Source: Chloroflexota bacterium (lineage in GTDB: Bacteria; Chloroflexota; UBA6077; FW602-bin22). Taken from it: 64,000 nucleotides of DNA. A model generated the notes under the pieces. It searched no databases, had not been told where the DNA came from, and saw only the letters and a program-made list of their open reading frames with translations. The position numbers and the translations under genes are program-made. Shown piece by piece: positions 1 to 7,731 of the stretch (positions are counted from its first letter, which is position 1; every line of letters begins with the position of its first letter). The stretch covers positions 62,001 through 126,000 of the forward strand of contig SCUE01000027.1 in the NCBI GenBank assembly GCA_004297775.1, in the 5' to 3' direction.

Positions 1-121
1 GGGATTGGGCCTGCCGATTGAGGTATGCCGAAATCTCATCGCAGAATCCTGCTTGCCTCTGATACTGTGATGCGAGATCCCGCAGCCCGGGGACGGTCAT
101 GATCTGTTCGTCGCCTGGCAC
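1..121 (-). CDS. Partial small helical protein, possibly WXG100-like (5' end only)
   Basis: A reading frame on the minus strand begins at GTG (119-121) behind an excellent ribosome binding site, AAGGAGG at 128-134 with a 6-base spacer, and stays open for 40 codons to the window edge. The peptide starts VPGDEQIMTVPGLRDL and reads as amphipathic helix (LASQYQRQAGFCDEI). The start resembles small WXG100/ESX-like secretion partners of polymorphic toxins, but no WXG turn is reached, so this is only a suggestion. It is divergent from the toxin gene at 281; the 159 bases between them should hold both promoters. The strong RBS is the main reason to believe the gene. Confidence 0.45.
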   Translation of the reverse strand, partial: MPGDEQIMTVPGLRDLASQYQRQAGFCDEISAYLNRQAQS

Positions 122-280
122 TCACATCCTCCTTCTCCGACTCGCCTCGGCATTATCAGGATCGCCGTCGGCGCGACCACGGGCGTCCGCCTGCGCGCCC
201 ATCAACTATGCTGGAACGCGGCTGGCAGGCTTGTCAAGTAAACTCGCCGCACGGTAAACTCGCATCTAGAAGGAGGACAG

Positions 281-1174
281 GTGTCCGATCGGTGGGAGTT
301 GACGCTCGAGGCGCTCCCGGGCATCGCGGGTAGCCTCGGGGACCGGCGAGATCAGCTTCAGCGCGCTGCTGGCGTTGCGGGCCGACTAGGGGGGAGTATT
401 TCGTCCAGCAGGAGTGGGGCTCACCGGGCACGCGCTCTCACCGAAGACGCTCGTCATCAACTCACGCGTGCATCCAATCGTTTGGAACAGCTTCATCGCG
501 AAGTGACCGATCGACATGCCCTTGTCTTGGAGACCCAGTCGGCCGCGAGAGGCGTAGCCCTTCCGGGCGAAAGCGCTCGCCCGATACCGGCGGTGGGGCC
601 CCGAATAGCTGCCACGAACGGTCTGAGCTTGAGCGACGGTATCCACACCGTGCTCGACGTGGCCGGGTTGGTGCCCGGATTTGGCGAGATCGCTGACGGC
701 ATCAACGCGGGCTTCTACTTGGCACAGGGTGATACCACAAATGCCGCCCTGTCAGGGGCGGCCATGATCCCCTTCGCCGGATGGGCAGCGACAACCACTA
801 AGCTCGGGCTGAAAGCGACCAAGGGTCTCGCGGCCGTCAATCGGGTGGAGCATCTTTTGGCTCACAACCCGGCCGAGATCATGGGCACGCTACGAGACAT
901 CGCAAGGACGCCTGGCCCCTTCGGGCTCGACGATGTAAGTCCGCGGCTCGGCAAACTATCGATGGACGAGGTAGATACCCTCGGTAAGATGTGGGTAGGC
1001 GACGGTTATCGTGTGGCAGGCGACGGACGGACCCTCGTTAGTTCCGATGGCCTCAAGCAGTTCCGTCCGCCGACCAAGAAGGCTCATTCAGGTGAAGTTC
1101 AGGCGAATCTTGAGTGGCGCTCCGAGGCTAGTGGACCTTGGAATGGCAACGCCCATGTGGACATCTCGGAATGA
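281..1174 (+). CDS. Polymorphic toxin with pretoxin linker and C-terminal toxin domain
   Basis: The 297-residue product looks like a secreted or contact-delivered toxin. Residues 1-90 are a charged helical delivery region. Residues 119-182 are the glycine/alanine-rich hydrophobic segment with the motif LDVAGLVPGFGEIADG that commonly precedes toxin domains in Actinomycetota-type polymorphic toxins. Residues about 222-297 form the toxin domain, with DTLGKMWVGDGY, SSDGLKQFRPPTKK, VQANLEWR and a terminal GNAHVDI; this C-terminus recurs on FhaB, RHS and WXG-type toxins, but I cannot name its activity. Start is GTG at 281 behind AGGAGG at 271-276. The stop overlaps the start of the immunity gene (ATGA, 1171-1174). 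No signal peptide is visible. Confidence 0.8.
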   Translation: MSDRWELTLEALPGIAGSLGDRRDQLQRAAGVAGRLGGSISSSRSGAHRARALTEDARHQLTRASNRLEQLHREVTDRHALVLETQSAARGVALPGESARPIPAVGPRIAATNGLSLSDGIHTVLDVAGLVPGFGEIADGINAGFYLAQGDTTNAALSGAAMIPFAGWAATTTKLGLKATKGLAAVNRVEHLLAHNPAEIMGTLRDIARTPGPFGLDDVSPRLGKLSMDEVDTLGKMWVGDGYRVAGDGRTLVSSDGLKQFRPPTKKAHSGEVQANLEWRSEASGPWNGNAHVDISE

Positions 1175-1560
1175 TGGCCATCGTGCGGAGTATTCATAGC
1201 CCTGACCTCCTCGACATGCGAGCGCAGCAGCCGGTCGATCCTGGAAATTTTCGAATCCTTGTGCAGGCTCTGATTGGACCCGAGGATTCAGATGCTGCGG
1301 ACTCGTTCGAGTGGTGCATATGTACGCCTAGGTGGCTCGAGTCGCATCTCTCTGCCAGCAGGTATGAGTTCGGACACGGATATCTCGTCGTCAACCATTA
1401 CAGCTATCAGCTGATCGCGGACGCAATCGAGTCTTTGTGCGAAGCGCAGCCGGGTACCACATGGGCTGAGGTGGCCGGTGCGCTTGGGCGATACGGCCGC
1501 TGGGAATTCCAAGGCTACGAAGTTGCTCGTCGTCGGAGCCACGAGTCCGCGCAAAGCTGA
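1171..1560 (+). CDS. Imm8-family immunity protein
   Basis: A 129-residue protein whose ATG (1171) overlaps the toxin stop by four bases, the usual arrangement for a toxin and its cognate immunity protein. It carries the Imm8 signature: an N-terminal FRILVQALIGPEDSDAADSF stretch, a CTPRWL motif, YLVVNHYSYQLIADAI, and a C-terminal W-x-EVAGALGRYGRWEFQGY. Imm8 proteins bind and neutralise the adjacent polymorphic toxin in the cytoplasm. An in-frame extension to 1138 exists but lies inside the toxin domain, and the ATGA coupling favours 1171. Family assignment rests on motif recognition; cognate pairing is inferred from position. Confidence 0.8.
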   Translation: MMAIVRSIHSPDLLDMRAQQPVDPGNFRILVQALIGPEDSDAADSFEWCICTPRWLESHLSASRYEFGHGYLVVNHYSYQLIADAIESLCEAQPGTTWAEVAGALGRYGRWEFQGYEVARRRSHESAQS

Positions 1561-1793
1561 GCTTTACGCGTGCTGGTGACATGCATACCCGTGCCTCATT
1601 CCTTCGAATCTCGCGCCACTCGCCGGCGTGGGGCCCGGACAACACCCCAGCACGACCATCGGAGCGGGTCGTCGCCCATCTCCAGGATGCTGGAATGGGC
1701 GCCGTGGGCGAGCGGGTTGCGTGGCAGAGGGGAACCGGGCCAGATCGCCGAGAGCAACGACGCCGCGCGACTTTGGTGGGCCTAGTTGAAGCG

Positions 1794-2198
1794 GTCGACT
1801 GTCTCGCACGCGCTCACGCGACCAAGGTTGCGGAGAGCTTCCAGTCCCGCTTCCCGCGCGTCGCCGCGATGATGATTGACGCGACCGATGATGTCCTCGC
1901 CTACCTCGGCTTCCCGCACGAGCATTGGCGCCAGATGTGGTCGACGAATCCGCTCGAACGCCTCAACCGCGAGATCAAGCGGCGCACCGACATTGTGGAC
2001 ATCTTCCTCAACCCCGACGCGGTCATCCGACTCGTCGGCGCTGTCCTCGCCGAACAGAACGACGAGTGGCAGGTCGCACGCCGCTATTTCAGCGCGGAGT
2101 CATTCGCGTCTCCGTTCGCAACCGATGTTGAAGGTCGATCGGTCGGCGATTGCCGAGCGTCGATAGATCAAGCTGAAGCATATCCATCAGGGGCGTGA
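1794..2198 (+). pseudogene. IS256-family (mutator) transposase, 3' fragment
   Basis: Only the C-terminal third of an IS256-type transposase remains. It is recognised by FPRVAAMMIDATDDVLAYLGF, then WSTNPLERLNREIKRRTDIV and AVLAEQNDEWQVARRYFS. In the family this region carries the last catalytic Glu (the NPLERLN-EIKRR helix). The DDE aspartates and the N-terminal DNA-binding part are missing, and the sequence from 1561 to about 1790 shows no transposase in any frame. The frame runs past the natural C-terminus (about 2110) to a chance TGA at 2196. This is a dead remnant marking old insertion activity next to the toxin locus. Confidence 0.8.
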
Positions 2199-2496
2199 GC
2201 CCAGGACCATGCCCATCTTGGTCCACGGCGCTGTAGACCTCGGCCACCAACGGATGGGCGAGCTTGCCGAACGTCTGTCCCTTCCCCAACGGCGACATGT
2301 CAGCCTGCCCCTCAAACGCGTGGTCCGCCGTCTCAACGCGTCTTGTGACCAGCGTTCCCCGATCGCGCTCAATGCGGCGGAGTGACTCGGCACTGAGATA
2401 GGAAAGACCAGCGATTTCACCCGTTCGCGCCTCGACTCCGACTTACCTGGCCGAGCGGTTCAGTCTGCGCTCTTTCGGCGGAGCCGACTCTAGCTG
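2199..2496. other. No recognisable gene; decayed DNA between IS256 remnant and IS630 element
   Basis: I see no convincing gene here. A minus-strand frame is open from about 2445 to 2089 (it includes GLSYLSAESLRRIERD and LGKGQTFGKLAHPLVAEVYS), but it lacks a credible start with a ribosome binding site and overlaps the transposase remnant. It may be the remains of a gene cut by insertions. A 58-codon plus-strand frame near 2210 matches nothing I know. Confidence 0.4.
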
Positions 2497-2512
2497 CTAG
2501 TGGTCTGCCACG
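2497..2512 (+). repeat. IS630 left terminal inverted repeat
   Basis: The sequence ctagtggtctgccacg is the inverse of 3686-3701 with a single mismatch, and the TA of CTAG is the likely target duplication. Confidence 0.85.
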
Positions 2513-3700
2513 CGAGATAGCAGTGTTATGGTAAGTTGTACCGTCGGCCGCCGAAGAGCGGTGGAGGAAGCGGTGCGTACGAAGAGATACCGGGTGGATC
2601 TGACGGCTGAGGAGCGGGAGCAGTTACTGGCGATGCTGCGCAAGGGGAAGTCATCGGCGCGGCGCTTGGCACGAGCGCGGGTACTCCTGTCGGCCGATGA
2701 GAATCGCTTCGACCACGAGACGGCGGCGGCCGTGCGCTGCTCGTCCGATATGGTCGAGCGCGTACGGCGACGATTCGTCGAGGGTGGCGTGGAGTGGGCG
2801 TTGTCCGAGGACCCGCGTCCGGGCGGGCGTCGGCGACTGGATGAGCGGGCCGAGGCACATCTGGTGGCGTTGGCGTGCTCGGAGCCGCCGGATGCACGGC
2901 CGGTCTGGACGATGCAACTGTTGGCCGATCGGCTGGTTACGGCCAAGATCATCGACACGATCTCGGACGAGACGGTCCGCCGCACACTCAAGAAAACGGG
3001 CTCAAGCCGTGGCTGAGGGAGCACTGGTGCATCCCAGACGTCTCGGCCGAGTTTGTCTGCCGGATGGAGGACGTGCTCGATCTCTCCGCCGCGCCACCGG
3101 ACGCGCGCCGTCCGCTGGTCTGTTTCGACGAGCGTCCCGTCCAGTTGATCGCGCACACACGGGAACCGATCCCACCGGCGCCGGGTCGGCCAGCGCGGAT
3201 CGACTACGAGTACCGTCGGGCCGGGACCTGCAATCTGTTCACCTTCCTGGCGCCGCACCGCGGCTGGCGGCACGTCGAGGTGACCGAGCGGCGGACCAAG
3301 CGCGACTTCGCTCTGATGATGAAGGCACTGGTCGATGCCTACTTCCCGTACGCGACCACCATCCGGGTCGTGCTGGACAACCTCAACACCCACAGTCCCG
3401 CGAGTCTCTACGAGACGTTCCCTCCCGCCGAGGCGCGACGCATCGCCCGGAAGCTGGAGTTCCACGACACGCCCAAGCACGGCAGTTGGCTGAACATGGC
3501 CGAGGCGGAGATCGCACTCCTCAGCCGACAGGCGCTCGACCAACGGATCCCCGACACCGACATCCTCCGCCGCATCGTCACTGCCTGGGAACGGCCGCGC
3601 AACGACGCCGAAGCCACGATCTCCTGGCGCTTCACCGTCGCCGACGCTCGTCGCAAGCTCACCCGCCTATATCCCGTGTAATCATCGTGGCGGACCACTA
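2498..3700 (+). mobile_element. IS630-family insertion sequence, complete with TIRs and TA target duplication
   Basis: The element is bounded by imperfect 16-base inverted repeats (2497-2512 and 3686-3701, 15 of 16 matching) with TA at both outer edges (2498-2499 and 3699-3700), as expected for IS630/Tc1 elements that insert at and duplicate TA. It contains one transposase gene in two frames. Because the element begins with G and ends with C and sits in CTAG, each junction recreates CTAG; the right-hand one is shared with the IS1182-family element that follows. Confidence 0.85.
2573..3681 (+). CDS. IS630-family transposase, two frames joined by -1 shift at 2993-2996
   Basis: The first frame (GTG 2573 behind GGAGG at 2563-2567; stop at 3014-3016) encodes the helix-turn-helix N-terminal half. 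The second frame carries the DDE catalytic half: CFDERPVQL, then LDNLNTHSPASLYE (second Asp) and PKHGSWLNMAEAE (Glu). A -1 shift on the AAAA run at 2993-2996 gives the family consensus TLKKNGLKPWLREHWCIP with no residue lost. So either the element uses programmed -1 frameshifting, known in several IS630 members, or one A was lost recently. The second frame continues to 3681 with the usual ARRKLTRLYPV end. An ATG at 2528 could extend the N-terminus, but it has no RBS. Confidence 0.85.
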
Positions 3701-3701
3701 G
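3686..3701 (-). repeat. IS630 right terminal inverted repeat
   Basis: The sequence cgtggcggaccactag is the reverse complement of the left repeat at 2497-2512 with one mismatch. Its outer four bases, CTAG, are also the left outer edge of the next element. Confidence 0.85.
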
Positions 3702-3714
3702 GAGCCTGTCCGAC
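3698..3714 (+). repeat. IS1182-family left terminal inverted repeat
   Basis: The sequence ctaggagcctgtccgac pairs with 5285-5301 in inverted orientation, 15 of 17 positions matching. The outer CTAG overlaps the end of the IS630 element. Confidence 0.8.
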
Positions 3715-3798
3715 ATTTCATGAGATTTGACAATATCAAAGGAAGAGAGGTGGAGGTAGGGTAGGGATGGCGGGCCTTTGGGCCGGCCGGAGGCGTGA

Positions 3799-5151
3799 AT
3801 GGCCTACGGGTTCCGTCCCTACCAGCTAGACCAGCAGCACCTATTGCCTGTCTCGGCGCGGGAGTGGCTGCCGGAGGGGCACCTGGCGTTGTTCCTGGCC
3901 GAGGTCGTCGGTCAGCTCGACCTGGGGCCGATCCTGCGCGCCTACAAAGGCGGATGGGGACCGCGCGGGTACCACCCGCAGATGCTGCTGACGGTGCTGC
4001 TCTACGGGTACTGCACGGGCGTGTTCAGCTCGCGCAAGCTGGCGGCGAGGTGTGAGACCGACGTGGCGTTCCGGATGTTGAGCGGCGGTGCGTTCCCGGA
4101 CTTTCGGACACTGGCCGACTTCCGCAAGCGGCACCTGGGGGCGATGGAGTACGTATTCGTCGAGGTGCTGCGGTTGTGCCGCGAAGCGGGGCTGGTGAAG
4201 CTGGGACACGTGTCGCTGGACGGGTCGAAGTATCAGGCCAACGCGAGCAGGCACAAGGCGATGAGCTACGGGCGCATTGGCGAGGTGGAGCCGCGGATCG
4301 AGGCCGAGATCGCGGCGCTGCTGGAGCGGGCGACACGGACGGACGCGGCCGAGGACGAGGAATACGGCGCCGACCAGCGTGGCGACGAGCTGCCGGAGGA
4401 GTTGCGGCGGCGGGAAGGACGGCTGGAGAAGATCCGGGCTGCCAAAGCGCGCCTGGAGGAGCGGGCCCGCGTGCGGGCGCGAGACCGTGGCGTCGCCAAG
4501 GGTGCCAGCACCGAGGAGATCGCGGTGGCCGAGGCGGTCGCGATGCCGGGGGCCAAAGAGCAGAGCAACTTCACTGACCCCGACAGCCGGATCATGAAGA
4601 CGCGAGGTGGATGGATGCAGGCCTACAACGTCGAGGTGGCGGTTGAGGAGGCCAGCGGGGTGATCCTGGCCGAGGAGACGAGTGCTCAGGCCGCCGACAG
4701 CCCACACCTGGTCCCGATGCTGGATCGGCTGGACGCCAACCTGGCCACCATTGGCGTCCCCGCGGGTGAGCGCACGCCAGCGGCGTTTAGCGCCGACGCG
4801 GGCTACTGCAGCGAGGCGAACTTGACGGCACTGGAGCAGCGCGGCGTCGACGCCTACGTGGCCAGCGGACGGGAGCGGCATCACCGCGGCGGGGTCGACA
4901 CGCGCGGCTCACCGAGGACCCCGCTGCGGGCGGCGATGCGCACCAAGCTCCAGACCGCGGCCGGCCACGCTGTCTACGCCCGGCGCAAGGCCATTACCGA
5001 GCCGGTCCACGGGATGACCAAACAGGCCCGCGGCTTCCGCCAGTTCCTGTTACGCGGCCTGGCGAACGTCCGGCCGGAGTTCACGCTGGTCGCGCTCACC
5101 CACAATCTGCTCAAGCTGTGGCGCGCTCAGGCAGAATCCGCGAGCGCCTAA
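3799..5151 (+). CDS. IS1182-family transposase (DDE)
   Basis: A 450-residue transposase. The N-terminus has the IS1182/IS4-like domain (WGPRGYHPQMLLTVLLYGYC, SSRKLAARCETDVAFRML). The catalytic core has LDGSKYQANAS (first Asp), a charged variable insert at about residues 165-245 rich in Arg/Glu, FSADAGYCSEAN (second Asp) and AITEPVHGMTKQARGFRQF (Glu with the Y/R-rich helix). The start at 3799 follows GGAGGCGTGA. No frameshift or stop interrupts it, so it is probably active. Confidence 0.93.
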   Translation: MAYGFRPYQLDQQHLLPVSAREWLPEGHLALFLAEVVGQLDLGPILRAYKGGWGPRGYHPQMLLTVLLYGYCTGVFSSRKLAARCETDVAFRMLSGGAFPDFRTLADFRKRHLGAMEYVFVEVLRLCREAGLVKLGHVSLDGSKYQANASRHKAMSYGRIGEVEPRIEAEIAALLERATRTDAAEDEEYGADQRGDELPEELRRREGRLEKIRAAKARLEERARVRARDRGVAKGASTEEIAVAEAVAMPGAKEQSNFTDPDSRIMKTRGGWMQAYNVEVAVEEASGVILAEETSAQAADSPHLVPMLDRLDANLATIGVPAGERTPAAFSADAGYCSEANLTALEQRGVDAYVASGRERHHRGGVDTRGSPRTPLRAAMRTKLQTAAGHAVYARRKAITEPVHGMTKQARGFRQFLLRGLANVRPEFTLVALTHNLLKLWRAQAESASA

Positions 5152-5284
5152 CCGCTATCAACCGCCTCCACCATCTGCATCCACGCTCCGCCCCGCCCGA
5201 TCGTCCGTCACGCCGCCCGACCACCCCACCCCTCCCGTCGCGCACCCGTGCGCCCGCCCGAACGTCTAACGTTTATCGTGAATC

Positions 5285-5301
5285 GTCAGACAAGCTCCTA
5301 G
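5285..5301 (-). repeat. IS1182-family right terminal inverted repeat
   Basis: The sequence gtcagacaagctcctag is the inverse of 3698-3714 with two mismatches. Its terminal CTAG (5298-5301) contains the stop codon of the adjacent minus-strand gene. Confidence 0.8.
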
Positions 5302-6842
5302 AACGGCCGCGACAGAAAGATCGGCGACACAAGCTTGTCGACCGGCGCCCAGTCATCCGTCAGCACCGCGGTACGCGGATCGTCGAGATAGGCATCCAGC
5401 GATTGTCGCGCGATCACGACGCTGGAACGGCCGGCGACCTCATTCACGCGCGCGACGTCGAGCGGTCGATCGCTCGCGACGACAATGAATGTCCGGCGCC
5501 GATCGTTCGATCCGTCGGCGTCGGGGTCCATCGATTGAACAAAGTCCCACGTGGCGCGATCCATGACCAGATCGACGTGTGCGAACTGAGTCCTCAGGGT
5601 CGCGATGAACCCGCGGAGAAAGCTACCCGAGAAGTACAGATCGACAACATTCGTCATGTACACGCCGTCGGGCGTGAGCGCATCGTGGACTGCTCCGGCG
5701 AATTCTCGCGTGGTCAGGTGATGTGGGATTGAGAGATCGTTGAACGCGTCGCCGTAGATGATCGCATAGCGGCCGCGCGGGCGTCGATCGAGGAAGAACT
5801 GGCGGGCGTCTTCGTTGAACGTTCGAATGCGCGTGTCGGCTCGCAGTCCGAGGTAGGCGGCGGCGAATCCCGTCACCTTTGGATCGATCTCGATCACGTC
5901 GACATCAGCAGCGGGGAACCGGCGCTCCAGGTATCGCGCCAACGTGTAACTTCCTCCGCCGATCTGGAGCGTCGCGAAACGTTGCCGACCATCGACCAGT
6001 GCGTCGCTCAGATCCGACATGACGCGCAAGTAGCCTGGATCGAGGTAGGTCGGATCTTCGACATGGATCGACCCGTGCACCAGTCGATCCAGCTTGAGCG
6101 ATCGACTGGTTCGCTGACCGACGTACTGTTCCTCGACCAACTGGATGCAGAAGTACGCGCTTTCCCACACGCAAGGCCCGGAGAATCGCGCGGCGAGCGG
6201 CGTCGCGCCGACGGCGACCGCGAGCGCCAGGCTGACCGCGGCCACCGGCGTTCGACGCGCCGGCAGTGCCACGACCGCCACGGCCAGCATCGCCGCGCCG
6301 GCCACCAGAATCGCGGCGCGCGATCCCACGAGATCGATCAATAGGAAGCCGGTCACGAACACGCCAAGGATGCTTCCGGCCGTCCCGGCGGCGTAGACCG
6401 CCCCGACCGTTCGACCGCTGGTGCGGCGGTCGAGAACCGCGCCGCGAACGGCTGCCGGAACCACCGCGCCAAGGCCGAGACTCGGCACGAACAGCGTCGC
6501 GAACGAAACCCACAGCGTTCGCCCGATCACATTCGTCGTCGGTACGAGCGCAACCGATGGCGACAGGTCGGCCGCGATCGGGAGGAGGAACGCTCCGACA
6601 GCTCCAATCAGCGCGCTGATCGACAGCACGGTTTAGGCTCGCCAGCGATCCGCCGCCGCGCCGGCCAACCACGATCCGGCGGCGAGGCCGGCCAGGATGA
6701 CGCCGATGACACTCGTCCATGAATAGAGAGACACACCCATCAGCGGCGCAAGGACACGCGCGGCCGCGATTTCGATCACCATCGTGGCGGCGCCGGCGAC
6801 GAACGACGCCGCCGAAAAGTACAGGCCGACGCGACTCGCCAT
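5298..6842 (-). pseudogene. Membrane-fused spermidine synthase-like protein, interrupted by in-frame TAA
   Basis: Read from ATG at 6842 this is a 514-codon gene of the fused MFS/spermidine-synthase-like family. The N-terminal half is membrane helices (AGAATMVIEIAAARVLAPLM, then AAGSWLAGAAADRW). The C-terminal half is a Rossmann methyltransferase-like aminopropyltransferase fold with QIGGGSYTLARYLERRFP, VIEIDPKV and IIYGDAFND. Codon 70 is TAA (6633-6635) and the same frame continues directly after it, so a single base change breaks an otherwise intact gene. A sequencing error is possible. A shorter product could start at 6629 but would lack the first two helices. The stop at 5298-5300 is TAG inside the IS1182 end. 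The true substrate is unknown; many members are not spermidine synthases. Confidence 0.8.
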
Positions 6843-6851
6843 CAGGTCGCC

Positions 6852-7709
6852 CTACGCTCCAAAGCCGATCAGAGCAACACCGGCGGTCGTGATTCCGGCG
6901 CTTGCCAACCGTGCCGGCGAGAATCGCTCCCGCAGCACGACGACGCCAAGCACCGCCGCGAACACGATGCTGACTTCTCGGAGCGGCGCCAGATAGCTCA
7001 CCTGACCCATTCGGAACGCCGCCAACGCCATGAAGTAGCTCAACGGTGAGAGCGTGCCGGCGACGACGATCGAAACTCCATTCGATTGCCAGCACTCGAC
7101 GATCTCTCGTCGGCGACGCGACACGTAATACAGCCCCGAGAGAGCCGGCGCCCCCAGGAAGATCGTGTAGCCGTACAGCACGGGATCGACGTATCGCACA
7201 CCGGCGCGATCGACCGTCGAGTACATCGCGATCAACACGCCCGTGATGACAGCGTAGATCGCGGCCGGATGGCGAAAACTCGCCCCGAACCGTCGCGCCG
7301 CGCCCGGCCCGAGTCCGCCGGCTTGAAGTGATACGACGCCGAGAATGACCGCCGCGATGCCGATGCCGCCGACCAGCGAGATCGTCTCGCCCAGAAATGG
7401 GACCGCCAGAAACGGCACCAGCGTTGGCCCAATCCCCCGTGCAATCGGATAGACGAGTGAGAGATCGCCTCGCGAATAGGCTCGCCCGAGCGTAATGAAG
7501 TAAACGGCGTGGATCGTGATCGTCGCGGCGACGAACGGAAGCCCTTCGCTGGGCAATCCGATCGTGCTGAATCGATAGGCGCCCAGAGGCACGTAAACGA
7601 CCGCGGCGGCGACGCCGAGGAGCCAGGCAAACACATCGGGGTGACGGCCGCGCCGCACGAGCAGATTCCAGATCGCGTGGAACATGGCGCCACCGAGGAC
7701 CAGCCCCAC
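6852..7709 (-). CDS. EamA/DMT-family transporter
   Basis: A 285-residue membrane protein of the drug/metabolite transporter superfamily, with two EamA repeats of about five helices each. Visible hallmarks are GGAMFHAIWNLLVRRG at the N-terminus, YPIARGIGPTLVPFL ending the first repeat, and SYLAPLREVSIVFAAVLGVV with LRERFSPARLASAGI in the second. Start is GTG at 7707-7709; an in-frame stretch upstream (NADVRLTA) looks like normal family sequence but offers no ATG/GTG/TTG, so the start may lie slightly upstream at a rarer codon. It sits between an SDR gene (22 bases upstream) and the broken spermidine-synthase-like gene (9 bases downstream), so the three are probably cotranscribed. Substrate unknown. 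Confidence 0.88.
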   Translation of the reverse strand: MGLVLGGAMFHAIWNLLVRRGRHPDVFAWLLGVAAAVVYVPLGAYRFSTIGLPSEGLPFVAATITIHAVYFITLGRAYSRGDLSLVYPIARGIGPTLVPFLAVPFLGETISLVGGIGIAAVILGVVSLQAGGLGPGAARRFGASFRHPAAIYAVITGVLIAMYSTVDRAGVRYVDPVLYGYTIFLGAPALSGLYYVSRRRREIVECWQSNGVSIVVAGTLSPLSYFMALAAFRMGQVSYLAPLREVSIVFAAVLGVVVLRERFSPARLASAGITTAGVALIGFGA

Positions 7710-7731
7710 CGCGGTCAGCCGAACGTCGGCG

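Larger units (their letters stand above)
3698..5301 (+). mobile_element. IS1182-family insertion sequence, apparently intact
   Basis: About 1.6 kb, bounded by 17-base inverted repeats (3698-3714 and 5285-5301, 15 of 17 matching) that both include CTAG at the outer edge. It encodes one full-length transposase. The left edge is the CTAG made by the IS630 insertion. The right-edge CTAG supplies the TAG stop of the minus-strand gene at 5298. An intact reading frame and matching ends suggest the element is recent. Confidence 0.85.

Noticed and set aside
2497-3543. 348-codon open frame on the minus strand across the IS630 element
   Set aside because: It is antisense to the clear transposase, has low-complexity Arg/Ser content and no ribosome binding site. 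High GC content keeps such shadow frames open.
3841-4884. 347-codon minus-strand frame across the IS1182 transposase
   Set aside because: Antisense shadow; Arg/Leu/Val/Gln-rich with no recognisable domain.
6633-6635. Recoding (readthrough) of the TAA in the spermidine-synthase-like gene
   Set aside because: TAA is not used for Sec or Pyl in known systems, and no hairpin like that of fdhA follows. A mutation or an error is simpler.
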